A stretch of DNA of 50,720 nucleotides from Candidatus Anaerobutyricum avicola (GTDB taxonomy: Bacteria > Bacillota > Clostridia > Lachnospirales > Lachnospiraceae): NCBI GenBank assembly GCA_019113845.1, contig DXGQ01000004.1:1-50720 (forward strand). The letters run 5' to 3'. The translations under genes and the position numbers were made by a program. The notes below the pieces were generated by a model. That model was not told where the DNA came from. It searched no databases and saw only the letters and a list, made by a program, of their open reading frames with translations. Positions 41,112-50,720 of the stretch are shown here, piece after piece (the first letter of the stretch is position 1; each line of letters starts with the position of its first letter).

Positions 41112-42224
41112 ATGAAGATCATTTGTCCAAAAAGCCAGTTCTTACACGGTGTTACCATCGTATCAAAAGCAGTCTCAACCAAAACAACAATGGATATTTT
41201 AGAATGTATTCTGATCGAAGCTTTCGACGGATGTATCAAACTGACTGCCAATGACACGGAACTTGGAATTGAGACTGTCATTGAAGGAGACATCATCACT
41301 CCTGGTAAGATCGCTCTGGAAGCAAAACTTTTTTCAGAAATTATTAAGAAGATTCCGGATAATGACGTCATTCTTGAGACAGAAGAAAATGGAAATACAA
41401 GCATTCGATGTGAACAGATTCACTGTAATATCATGGGAAAACAGGGGGATGACTTCTCTCATCTTCCAAAAATTGAGAGAGAAAATAAGATCACTGTCTC
41501 TCAATATGATTTAAAAGAAGTAATTCGTCAGACTATTTTCTCTGTTTCTGACAATGAAAACAACAAATTAATGACCGGAGAACTGTTTCAGATCAAGGAA
41601 AACCAACTGACAGTCACCTCTCTCGACGGGCATCGTATCTCTGTCAGAAAAATCACTCTTCCGGAAACCTATCCGGAGATGGAAGTGATCGTTCCGGGAA
41701 AAACTTTATCGGAGATCAGTAAGATCCTTCCAGGTGAGGCAAAGGACAGTGTCAATATGTATATTACTGATAAACATATTTTATTTGAATTTGAAAACAC
41801 CCTGGTAGTTTCCCGCCTTCTGGAAGGAAAATTTTATAATATCAGCCAGATGCTTTCCACAGATTATGAGACAAAGATCGTGATCAACAAAATGGAACTG
41901 CTCCGCTGCCTGGATCGCTCCACTCTTTTTGTAAAAGAATCAGATAAAAAGCCGATCATTCTGAAAATTGAGGATGGAAAGATGGATTTGATGATCTCTT
42001 CGCAGATCGGTTCCATGAAAGATCAGATTCAGATGGAAAAAGAAGGAAAGGATCTGATCATCGGATTCAATCCAAAGTTCCTGGTGGATGCGCTTCGGGT
42101 TATTGACGAGGAAGAGATCACCATGTATATGATCAATTCGATCGCTCCGTGTATCATTCGGGATGAGCAGGTTTCTTACCTTTATCTCATTCTGCCGATT
42201 AATGTCAACAACAGTGGCATTTAA
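41112..42224 (+). CDS. dnaN: DNA polymerase III beta subunit (sliding clamp)
   Basis: The 370-residue protein begins MKIICPKSQFLHGVTIVSKA and shows the three repeated clamp domains, with DLKEVIRQTIFSVS in the second and a typical ending YLILPI. It encircles DNA and holds the polymerase. The ATG at 41112 follows AAGGAG. It is the second gene of the rightward origin run, with a terminator after it. Confidence 0.95.
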   Translation: MKIICPKSQFLHGVTIVSKAVSTKTTMDILECILIEAFDGCIKLTANDTELGIETVIEGDIITPGKIALEAKLFSEIIKKIPDNDVILETEENGNTSIRCEQIHCNIMGKQGDDFSHLPKIERENKITVSQYDLKEVIRQTIFSVSDNENNKLMTGELFQIKENQLTVTSLDGHRISVRKITLPETYPEMEVIVPGKTLSEISKILPGEAKDSVNMYITDKHILFEFENTLVVSRLLEGKFYNISQMLSTDYETKIVINKMELLRCLDRSTLFVKESDKKPIILKIEDGKMDLMISSQIGSMKDQIQMEKEGKDLIIGFNPKFLVDALRVIDEEEITMYMINSIAPCIIRDEQVSYLYLILPINVNNSGI

Positions 42225-42236
42225 GGATTGTCAATC

Positions 42237-42284
42237 ATTTATCAAAAATTCAGGTAATAACTGGAAAGTAATGATAAATTTTTA
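42237..42284 (+). terminator. Terminator after dnaN
   Basis: ATTTATCA (42237-42244) pairs with TGATAAAT (42272-42279), and TTTT follows. A small CAG/CTG stem lies in the large loop. Confidence 0.6.
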
Positions 42285-42413
42285 ACAATAGGATGCCGCT
42301 GCATTTACAGGCCGCGACGCAGACGGTTCTCTGGCAAAACGAAACACGCTGCAACGGATACAGGCGTCCGAAAAAAACTGCGGAATAAAAAACGTTATAT
42401 ATGGGAGTAAAAA

Positions 42414-42620
42414 ATGGAATTAAAATTAAGAGATGAATTTATAAAACTGGGACAGGCGTTAAAAGCAGCGGGTCTTGTGGACTCAGGGCTTGACGCCAAG
42501 ATCGTCATTCAGGACGGGTTGGTGCGCGTAAACGGCGAGGTGGAGACCCGCCGGGGAAAGAAACTTTATGATGGCGATGTGGTGGAGTTTGACGGAGAGA
42601 CCATCCGGATTGTCGGATAA
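42414..42620 (+). CDS. rlbA: S4-domain RNA-binding protein RlbA (YaaA)
   Basis: The 68-residue protein is a single S4 fold: FIKLGQALKAAGL, then VRVNGEVETRRGKKLYDGDV. Proteins of this place bind the ribosome or other RNA. It is always found between dnaN and recF in Firmicutes, which fits here. GGGAG lies before the ATG. recF begins 24 bases later. Confidence 0.92.
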   Translation: MELKLRDEFIKLGQALKAAGLVDSGLDAKIVIQDGLVRVNGEVETRRGKKLYDGDVVEFDGETIRIVG

Positions 42621-42644
42621 CTATGGGATGCAGGAGGAAATGTC

Positions 42645-43745
42645 ATGTTTGTGGAATCCATACAACTGAATAATTACAGAAATTATGATTCGGCGGATGT
42701 CACATTTTCTCCCGGCGTCAATATTTTTTTTGGGGACAATGCCCAGGGTAAGACGAATCTGCTGGAGGCGGTATATCTGAGCGCTACTTCCCGCTCTCAC
42801 AGGGGCAGCAAGGACAGGGAGCTGATCCGTTTCGGGGAGGAGGAGGCGCATATCCGCCTTTTTTTCAGGAAACAGACACTCTCTCACCGGCTGGATTTTC
42901 ATTTAAAACAGAAAAAGGCGAAGGGGATCGCCATTGACGGTGTGCCGATAAGAAAAACGAGCGAGCTTCTGGGAATGCTTCACATCGTCTTTTTTTCTCC
43001 GGAGGATCTGGGAATCATCAAGAACGGGCCTGCCATGCGACGGAAGTTTCTGGATATGGAGATGAGCCAGCTGGACGGCGTATACCTTGCCTGTCTTGGC
43101 AGATATAACCGTCTGCTGGGAGAGCGCAATAACCTGCTCAGGCAGATCGCGCAGTTTCCTGCTCTTCGGGAGACGCTGGACGGCTGGGACGAGCAGCTGC
43201 TTGACGCAGGGGAGATTCTCATAAAAAAACGGCAGGATTTTATCCGGCTCATCGATGGAATGATGCGGGAGATTCACGGGAAGCTCACCGGGCAGCGGGA
43301 GGAGATACAGGTGCTGTATGAGAAAAATACGGAGGCGGAGGCCTTCCGGGAGGCACTTTGGTCCAGAAGGGACCGCGATATTCGTACCGGAAGTACCTCT
43401 GTGGGGCCGCACAGGGACGATATGGCATTTCAGATCAATGGGGTGGATATCCGCAGGTTTGGCTCGCAGGGACAGCAGAGAACGGCCGCTCTGGCCTTAA
43501 AATTGTCAGAGATCCGGCTGATCGAGCAGATTTCCGGCGACAAGCCCGTCCTGCTTCTGGACGACGTGCTCTCGGAGCTTGACAGCCACAGGCAGAACTA
43601 TCTTCTGGAAAACATTTCGGACATCCAGACGATGATTTCCTGTACAGGACTTGACGATTTTGTGGATGCCCGCATGCATCTGGATAAGGTGTTTTATGTG
43701 GAGAAAGGAACCATACGGCAGGAAAATGTACAGCCCTCCCTGTGA
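42645..43745 (+). CDS. recF: DNA repair/recombination protein RecF
   Basis: The 366-residue protein is an SMC-like ATPase with Walker A GDNAQGKTNLLEA (near residue 30), a helical middle, the signature region and Walker B PVLLLDDVLSELD. With RecO and RecR it loads RecA at gaps. It has a GGAGG site and shares the rlbA transcript. The protein shows all conserved parts. Confidence 0.95.
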   Translation: MFVESIQLNNYRNYDSADVTFSPGVNIFFGDNAQGKTNLLEAVYLSATSRSHRGSKDRELIRFGEEEAHIRLFFRKQTLSHRLDFHLKQKKAKGIAIDGVPIRKTSELLGMLHIVFFSPEDLGIIKNGPAMRRKFLDMEMSQLDGVYLACLGRYNRLLGERNNLLRQIAQFPALRETLDGWDEQLLDAGEILIKKRQDFIRLIDGMMREIHGKLTGQREEIQVLYEKNTEAEAFREALWSRRDRDIRTGSTSVGPHRDDMAFQINGVDIRRFGSQGQQRTAALALKLSEIRLIEQISGDKPVLLLDDVLSELDSHRQNYLLENISDIQTMISCTGLDDFVDARMHLDKVFYVEKGTIRQENVQPSL

Positions 43746-43762
43746 TGGACTTCTGTTTAAAA

Positions 43763-43792
43763 AGTTGTATCTTCGGCGATATTTATGATATA
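43763..43792 (+). promoter_or_regulatory. gyrBA promoter
   Basis: TTGTAT (43763-43768), 18-base spacer, TATAAT (43787-43792) with an upstream TG (extended -10). About 155 bases of leader precede gyrB. Confidence 0.7.
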
Positions 43793-43926
43793 ATAAATTA
43801 GTTATGCTATGTAATTTTAAGACGGATGCGCCCGGCACAGTGGATCATGCCCGAAGAGCGCGCAGGATCCATGGTGACGGTCATCTGTATTTCAGAATGC
43901 AGATATAAGAGATGATAAAGGGATAG

Positions 43927-45879
<1,953 letters not shown>

Positions 45880-45901
45880 TGATTGATTCAGGGAGGAAAA
45901 A

Positions 45902-48427
45902 ATGGACGACAGTAATATTTTTGATAAAATCCATGAAGTCGACTTGAAAGACACCATGGAAAAATCTTATATCGATTACGCCATGAGCGTTATCGTCTCG
46001 CGTGCGCTTCCTGATGTGCGGGACGGCCTGAAGCCGGTGCAGAGAAGAATCTTATATTCCATGATCGAGCTCAACAACGGTCCGGATAAACCGCACAGAA
46101 AATGTGCCCGTATCGTCGGTGATACCATGGGTAAATATCATCCGCACGGCGACAGTTCCATCTACGGAGCCCTGGTCAATCTGGCACAGGACTGGTCCAC
46201 GAGATATCCGCTGGTGGACGGACATGGAAACTTTGGCTCTGTGGACGGCGACGGGGCGGCAGCCATGCGTTATACGGAGGCAAGACTGTCCAGAATCTCC
46301 ATGGAGATGACGGCGGACATTTACAAGGATACGGTGGATTTTTCCCCGAACTTTGATGAGACGGAGAAGGAACCGACGGTTCTTCCTTCCCGTTTTCCGA
46401 ACCTCATGGTCAACGGAGCGCAGGGAATCGCCGTCGGTATGGCGACGAATATTCCGCCGCATAACCTGAGAGAGACGATCGACGGTGTGGTTAAGATCAT
46501 TGATAATCAGATTGAAGAGGACAGGGATACGGACATAGAGGAACTGATGGAGATCGTAAAGGGACCGGACTTCCCGACAGGAGCTTCGATCCTCGGAAGA
46601 AAAGAGATCGAGAAGGCATACCGCACCGGGCGGGGTAAGATCAAAGTTCGCGCGGTGACCAATATCGAGCCGATGAACAACGGGAAGCAGCGGATCATTG
46701 TCACGGAGCTTCCGTATATGGTAAATAAGGCAAGACTGATCGAAAAAATTGCCGAGCTGGTAAAGGAAAAGAGGATTGACGGCATCACGGAGCTTCGGGA
46801 TGAATCGGACCGCTCCGGTATGCGCATCTGCATTGAGACCAGAAAAGATGTGAATGCCAATGTCCTTCTGAACCAGCTGTTCAAACATACACAGCTTCAG
46901 GATACGTTTGGCGTTATCATGCTGGCACTGGTAGATAATCAGCCGAAGATCCTGAACTTGAAGGAGATGCTCACCTACTATCTGAAGCATCAGAAGGACG
47001 TTGTCACAAGAAGAACCCGGTATGAGTTAAATAAAGCAAAAGAACGGGCACACATTTTGGAAGGTCTGTTAAAGGCTCTGGATGTCATTGATGAGGTGAT
47101 CCGTATCATCCGCGCCTCCAAAAATGTGGCGGAAGCGCGGGCAAGTCTCATTGAGACCTTTGCATTTTCTGAAGCGCAGGCGCAGGCGATCGTGGATATG
47201 CGTCTTCGTGCTCTCACCGGTCTGGAGAGGGAGAAACTGCAGGCAGAATACGACGAGCTGGAAAAGAAGATTTCCGAGTATGAGGCGATCCTCGCTGATG
47301 AAAAGCTCCTCCTGGGAGTGATCCGTCAGGAGATTCTTCTGATCCGGGATAAATACGGAGACGACAGAAGGACTTCCATCGAGATGGACGCGGAAGATCT
47401 GAGCGATGAGGCTCTGATTCCCAGAACGGATACTGTCATCACATTTTCCGGACTCGGTTACATCAAACGTATGACGCTTGATAATTTCCACAGTCAGAAC
47501 CGGGGCGGAAAAGGTATCAAGGGTATGAATATCATTGATGATGACAACATTGACCAGATGTTCATCACCAGCACGCATAACTTTATCATGTTCTTCACGA
47601 ATCAGGGGCGGGTGTACCGTCTGAAGGGATATGAGATCCCGGAGGCAGGCCGGACAGCCAGAGGCGTCAATATCATCAACCTTCTGCAGCTGCAGCCGGA
47701 GGAAAGAGTGACGGCGATCGTTCCGGTGCAGGAAGAAGAAGGGAAGAATTACCTTGTCATGGCAACCCGCCGGGGCATTATCAAAAAGACAAAGCTGGAA
47801 GAATATCAGAATATAAGAAAGACCGGACTGGCAGCCATCACGCTCCGGGAGGGAGACGAGCTCATCGAGGTGAAACAGGCCGGAGATGAGGATGATATCT
47901 TCCTGGTGACAAAAGAGGGGCAGTGTATCCGATTTGCCCTCAAAAATGTGAGGGAGATCGGAAGAGTTTCCATCGGTGTCATCGGAATCAACTTGGGAGA
48001 TGCCGATGAGGTTGTCGCCATGCAGATCAGTTCTGAAGGCGAGGATCTGCTTATTGTGTCAGAAAAAGGCATGGGCAAGAGGACGCCTCTGTCAGAATTC
48101 ACGCTGCAAAACCGCGGCGGCAAAGGGTTGCGCTGTTATCGGATCACCGAGAAGACGGGATATGTGGTCGGCGCCAAGATCGTCAATGGCGATGAGGAGA
48201 TCATGATGATCACCACAGAAGGTATCGTCATTCGCATGGAAAGTGAGACCATTTCTGTCATTGGAAGAAACACTTCTGGTGTGAAACTTATGGATATTGA
48301 TCCTGACAGTGATGTCAGAGTGGCCAGTGTCACAAAGGTAACACTGACAGAATCTGAGGAAGAGAACGCCGACGCAGAGGCGGCAACACAGGATGAAGCC
48401 GTGGCAGTGACAGAAGAATCAGAATAA
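45902..48427 (+). CDS. gyrA: DNA gyrase subunit A
   Basis: The 841-residue protein has the breakage-reunion domain with the catalytic tyrosine in [10 protein letters not shown] (about residue 124), then the C-terminal beta-pinwheel with the GyrA-box QNRGGKG (and a second QNRGGKGL late). The quinolone region reads [14 protein letters not shown], with Ser at the usual position 83 and Gly where many enzymes have Asp/Glu at 87 (E. coli numbers). The acidic tail is typical. GGGAGG precedes the ATG. Confidence 0.97.
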   Translation: MDDSNIFDKIHEVDLKDTMEKSYIDYAMSVIVSRALPDVRDGLKPVQRRILYSMIELNNGPDKPHRKCARIVGDTMGKYHPHGDSSIYGALVNLAQDWSTRYPLVDGHGNFGSVDGDGAAAMRYTEARLSRISMEMTADIYKDTVDFSPNFDETEKEPTVLPSRFPNLMVNGAQGIAVGMATNIPPHNLRETIDGVVKIIDNQIEEDRDTDIEELMEIVKGPDFPTGASILGRKEIEKAYRTGRGKIKVRAVTNIEPMNNGKQRIIVTELPYMVNKARLIEKIAELVKEKRIDGITELRDESDRSGMRICIETRKDVNANVLLNQLFKHTQLQDTFGVIMLALVDNQPKILNLKEMLTYYLKHQKDVVTRRTRYELNKAKERAHILEGLLKALDVIDEVIRIIRASKNVAEARASLIETFAFSEAQAQAIVDMRLRALTGLEREKLQAEYDELEKKISEYEAILADEKLLLGVIRQEILLIRDKYGDDRRTSIEMDAEDLSDEALIPRTDTVITFSGLGYIKRMTLDNFHSQNRGGKGIKGMNIIDDDNIDQMFITSTHNFIMFFTNQGRVYRLKGYEIPEAGRTARGVNIINLLQLQPEERVTAIVPVQEEEGKNYLVMATRRGIIKKTKLEEYQNIRKTGLAAITLREGDELIEVKQAGDEDDIFLVTKEGQCIRFALKNVREIGRVSIGVIGINLGDADEVVAMQISSEGEDLLIVSEKGMGKRTPLSEFTLQNRGGKGLRCYRITEKTGYVVGAKIVNGDEEIMMITTEGIVIRMESETISVIGRNTSGVKLMDIDPDSDVRVASVTKVTLTESEEENADAEAATQDEAVAVTEESE

Positions 48428-48435
48428 GGAGTACA

Positions 48436-48505
48436 GGCTGCTGCACAACTGCTTGTCCAGAGACAGGAATTTGTTCTGGAGCAGTAGAGTGCAGCGGCCT
48501 TTTTC
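48436..48505 (+). terminator. Terminator after gyrA
   Basis: Long stem: GGCTGCTGCAC pairs with GTGCAGCGGCC (one G-U), with an inner ACTGCT/AGCAGT stem, followed by TTTTT. Confidence 0.85.
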
Positions 48506-48550
48506 AATAATATGCCTTTACAGAAAAAATGTGGAAAGGAAAAGATCAGC

Positions 48551-49393
48551 ATGAAAATCATTCAGACTGAGGAGATCATTCAAAATATAAAAGAAATGTG
48601 TATGGAGGCCAATTACTATCTGTCTGACGATATGAAGAAGGCGTTGTATGAGGCAGCAAAGAAGGAAGAAAGTCCCCTGGGACGTCAGATTTTAGATCAG
48701 TTGAAAGAAAATCTTGATATTGCAGGAGAAAATAAGATCCCGATCTGTCAGGATACCGGGATGGCTGTCGTCTTTGCTTCCGTGGGACAGGATGTGCGGA
48801 TTGAAGGAGGAGCTCTCTCCGATGCGATCCATGAAGGCGTTCGTCAGGGATATACGGAAGGGTATCTTCGCAAATCTGTGGTGAGGGATCCGTTTTTCAG
48901 AGAGAATACAAAAGATAATACTCCGGCCGTGATTCATTATGATATTGTGCCGGGGGATACGCTGACGCTCACTCTGGCGCCAAAGGGATTTGGCAGCGAG
49001 AATATGAGCCGCATCTTTATGCTGAAGCCGGCAGATGGTATGGAGGGGGCTAAGGAAGCAATCCTGTCTGCGGTGAAGGAGGCAGGGCCGAACGCCTGTC
49101 CGCCGGTGGTTGTCGGTGTGGGTATCGGGGGTACCTTTGAGAAGGCGGCTCTCATGTCCAAACAGGCACTAACGAGAAAAGCAGGAGAACATTCTGACAT
49201 CCCGTATGTCAGAGAGATGGAAGAGGAACTTCTGCAGAAGATTAACGATATCGGTATCGGACCGGCAGGGCTTGGAGGACGCATCACGGCTCTTGCTGTC
49301 AATATCAATACCTATCCGACGCACATCGCCGGACTTCCGGTGGCAGTCAATATGTGCTGTCATGTGAACCGGCATGTGACGAGAGTACTGTGA
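48551..49393 (+). CDS. fumA: Fumarate hydratase class I, alpha subunit
   Basis: The 280-residue protein is the N-terminal half of a class I (Fe-S) hydro-lyase. Cysteines for a 4Fe-4S cluster are seen in PICQDTGMAVV, NACPPVVVGVGIGG and NMCCHVNR. With the beta subunit encoded 93 bases downstream it interconverts fumarate and malate and is oxygen-sensitive, fitting an anaerobe. The ATG at 48551 follows AAAGGAAA. L(+)-tartrate dehydratase is a close relative and cannot be excluded from the sequence alone. Confidence 0.88.
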   Translation: MKIIQTEEIIQNIKEMCMEANYYLSDDMKKALYEAAKKEESPLGRQILDQLKENLDIAGENKIPICQDTGMAVVFASVGQDVRIEGGALSDAIHEGVRQGYTEGYLRKSVVRDPFFRENTKDNTPAVIHYDIVPGDTLTLTLAPKGFGSENMSRIFMLKPADGMEGAKEAILSAVKEAGPNACPPVVVGVGIGGTFEKAALMSKQALTRKAGEHSDIPYVREMEEELLQKINDIGIGPAGLGGRITALAVNINTYPTHIAGLPVAVNMCCHVNRHVTRVL

Positions 49394-49486
49394 CAGGAGC
49401 GATGAGGGATCGTCTGCCACGTAGCATCATCATATCAGAAATAAAAATACAATATAAGAAAATGATAGTGTAAGGAAGGAAAATCA

Positions 49487-50038
49487 ATGGAAAAACATAT
49501 ACAGGTTCCTCTTTGGGAACAGGATATTGAAGAATTAAAGGCCGGAGACTACGTATATCTGACAGGAACCATATACACAGCCAGAGACGCCGCACATAAA
49601 AGAATGTATGATTCCATGAAAAAAGGGGAAGCATTACCGATAGAGCTGAAAGGAAATGTTCTGTACTATCTCGGACCAAGTCCGGCGAGAGAAGGCCAGG
49701 TGATCGGTTCCGCAGGTCCGACGACCAGCAGCCGTATGGACAAGTATACGCCGGATATGCTGGACGCAGGATTGAAAGGTATGGTAGGAAAGGGAAAACG
49801 CTCCCCGGAAGTGATCGAGGCTATGAAACGAAATCATGCGGTGTACTTTGCAGCAGTGGGGGGAGCCGGCGCTCTCTTATCCAAATGTATTAAGGAAGCG
49901 GAGGTCGTTGCTTATGATGATCTGGGGACAGAAGCGATCCGCCGTCTGTATATAGAAAATCTTCCGGTCATCGTCGTCATTGATAAAGAAGGAAATAATC
50001 TGTATGAGACCGCTCCTGTGGCGTACAGAAGACAGTAG
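49487..50038 (+). CDS. fumB: Fumarate hydratase class I, beta subunit
   Basis: The 183-residue protein is the C-terminal half of the class I hydro-lyase: LTGTIYTARDAAHKRM, GSAGPTTSSRMD and AVYFAAVGGAGALL mark the family. It completes the active site of the alpha subunit. GGAAGGAAAATC lies before the ATG. The two genes are close enough to share a transcript. As with alpha, a tartrate dehydratase role is the alternative. Confidence 0.88.
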   Translation: MEKHIQVPLWEQDIEELKAGDYVYLTGTIYTARDAAHKRMYDSMKKGEALPIELKGNVLYYLGPSPAREGQVIGSAGPTTSSRMDKYTPDMLDAGLKGMVGKGKRSPEVIEAMKRNHAVYFAAVGGAGALLSKCIKEAEVVAYDDLGTEAIRRLYIENLPVIVVIDKEGNNLYETAPVAYRRQ

Positions 50039-50135
50039 ATATTTCTCTGTGTTCTGATTTTAAGGAAGTATGTTCAGCGCAAACAGAGGAATTATTCCGA
50101 AAAAAGAAAAATGATAAAAGATTTGAAATTACTGC

Positions 50136-50164
50136 TTGACATTGCAGGGGGGATTTGCTAATAT
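50136..50164 (+). promoter_or_regulatory. tRNA-Ser promoter
   Basis: TTGACA (50136-50141), 17-base spacer, TAATAT (50159-50164). The leader has a CGCTGTG/CACAGCG hairpin (50172-50194). Confidence 0.75.
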
Positions 50165-50224
50165 AATATAGCGCTGTGCGATTTGAACACAGCGAATTGA
50201 ATATTTTATTATATTTAGGCATAT

Positions 50225-50312
50225 GGAGAAGTACTCAAGTGGCTGAAGAGGCGCCCCTGCTAAGGGTGTAGACCGTTCACGCGGTGCGAGGGTTCAAATC
50301 CCTCCTTCTCCG
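50225..50312 (+). tRNA. tRNA-Ser(GCU)
   Basis: 88 bases with GGAGAAG/CTTCTCC acceptor stem, a long variable arm, anticodon loop CTGCTAA (anticodon GCU) and T loop TTCAAAT. It reads serine AGC/AGU codons. CCA is not encoded. Confidence 0.95.
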
Positions 50313-50313
50313 T

Positions 50314-50353
50314 ATTCTCTTTTGCTTTTTTTGGCAGAAACACAAAAGAGAAT
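50314..50353. repeat. Inverted repeat after tRNA-Ser
   Basis: ATTCTCTTTTG (50314-50324) and CAAAAGAGAAT (50343-50353) are perfect inverse copies. On the plus strand A, not T, follows, so as a terminator it fits the minus strand better; it may still fold after the tRNA. Confidence 0.5.
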
Positions 50354-50363
50354 AAAAAAGTGC

Positions 50364-50392
50364 TTGACAAAAGAAAAGTCATATGATAGAAT
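50364..50392 (+). promoter_or_regulatory. rRNA-type promoter P1
   Basis: TTGACA (50364-50369), 17-base spacer, TAGAAT (50387-50392), preceded by an A-rich stretch. A TTGCT/AGCAA hairpin follows. Confidence 0.8.
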
Positions 50393-50538
50393 GTCAAAGT
50401 TGCTTGCGAGAGCAAAGGTTTTGAAAAGAACAGTCTTCCGTATATTGATTTCTTTACATTAATAAGAGATGTGAAGAAATGAGTTTTAGAAAACACATTT
50501 TCTTTTGAATCTTGATTGAAAACAAAAAGAAAAAGTGC

Positions 50539-50567
50539 TTGACAAACACAAGAAGATATGATAAAAT
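50539..50567 (+). promoter_or_regulatory. rRNA-type promoter P2
   Basis: TTGACA (50539-50544), 17-base spacer, TAAAAT (50562-50567), with the same AAAAAGTGC lead-in as P1. Downstream hairpins CTTTTGC/GCAAAAG and CTGAAC/GTTCAG suit a pre-rRNA leader. The rRNA gene itself is not in the window. Confidence 0.8.
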
Positions 50568-50720
50568 ATAGAAGCTTTTGCAGTTCAAGAGCAAAAGAGC
50601 TGAACGAAGTTCAGTAAAGAAAGTTGATAACTGAATAACAAAACAACCTCGAACGTTCAATTCAATTGAGATTTCGGGTCCGGAAGCGAGTGATGTCGGC
50701 GGAAGGATCCATGGAAGAGA

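Noticed and set aside
46052-46990. 312-codon open frame opposite gyrA
   Set aside because: Shadow of gyrA with no ribosome site.

Overview
The window is chromosomal DNA from a Gram-positive anaerobe of the class Clostridia, most likely Lachnospiraceae. The signs are the gene order around the replication origin (rpmH, rnpA, yidD, yidC, jag, mnmE, mnmG, rsmG on one side and dnaA, dnaN, rlbA, recF, gyrB, gyrA on the other), DUF3881 and DUF4446 genes beside parAB, a two-subunit class I fumarase, and strong AGGAGG ribosome binding sites. The species cannot be named from the sequence alone.

Positions 1-25.6 kb are accessory DNA. From the left there are: small membrane proteins; a broken esterase gene next to an intact esterase-like lipoprotein gene; a MerR-controlled ABC export operon (4.3-6.9 kb, minus strand); an AgrC/AgrA-like two-component system without agrB or agrD (7.1-9.3 kb); small regulators; an ECF sigma/anti-sigma pair (11-12.3 kb); and an alpha/beta hydrolase. 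A long minus-strand operon (about 22.2 down to 13.2 kb) encodes a mobile-element DNA-processing set: DUF932 protein, YqaJ-type exonuclease, DUF4406-like protein, RecD2-type helicase, a probable single-strand annealing protein, a CHC2 zinc-finger primase-like protein, sortase B and small unknowns. It starts from a strong promoter followed by a long leader that looks like a folded RNA domain plus an intrinsic terminator. Divergent XRE-type control, an excisionase and a Tn916-family integrase close the element, which ends against a tRNA-Arg(CCU) gene at 25.6 kb. Two decayed copies of the same tRNA stand in tandem behind it, suggesting repeated integration at this locus. No relaxase, coupling protein or type IV secretion gene is in the window, so the element is either cut by the window edge or degraded.

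Positions 25.9-38.9 kb are core chromosome on the minus strand: DUF3881, DUF4446, parB, parA, argS, a coiled-coil protein, rsmG, mnmG, mnmE, jag, yidC, yidD, rnpA and rpmH. Three perfect parS sites lie between 28.6 and 29.7 kb. One is inside the end of parA, and one is also shaped as the argS terminator.

Positions 38.9-41.1 kb are the replication origin. DnaA-box clusters flank dnaA on both sides. The dnaA-dnaN gap holds a DnaA-trio tract beside an AT-rich stretch, the expected unwinding site. Leftward genes (rpmH to parB) and rightward genes (dnaA to gyrA) both run with replication. After gyrA come the fumarase genes, a tRNA-Ser(GCU), and two tandem rRNA-type promoters whose rRNA genes would start beyond the right edge.
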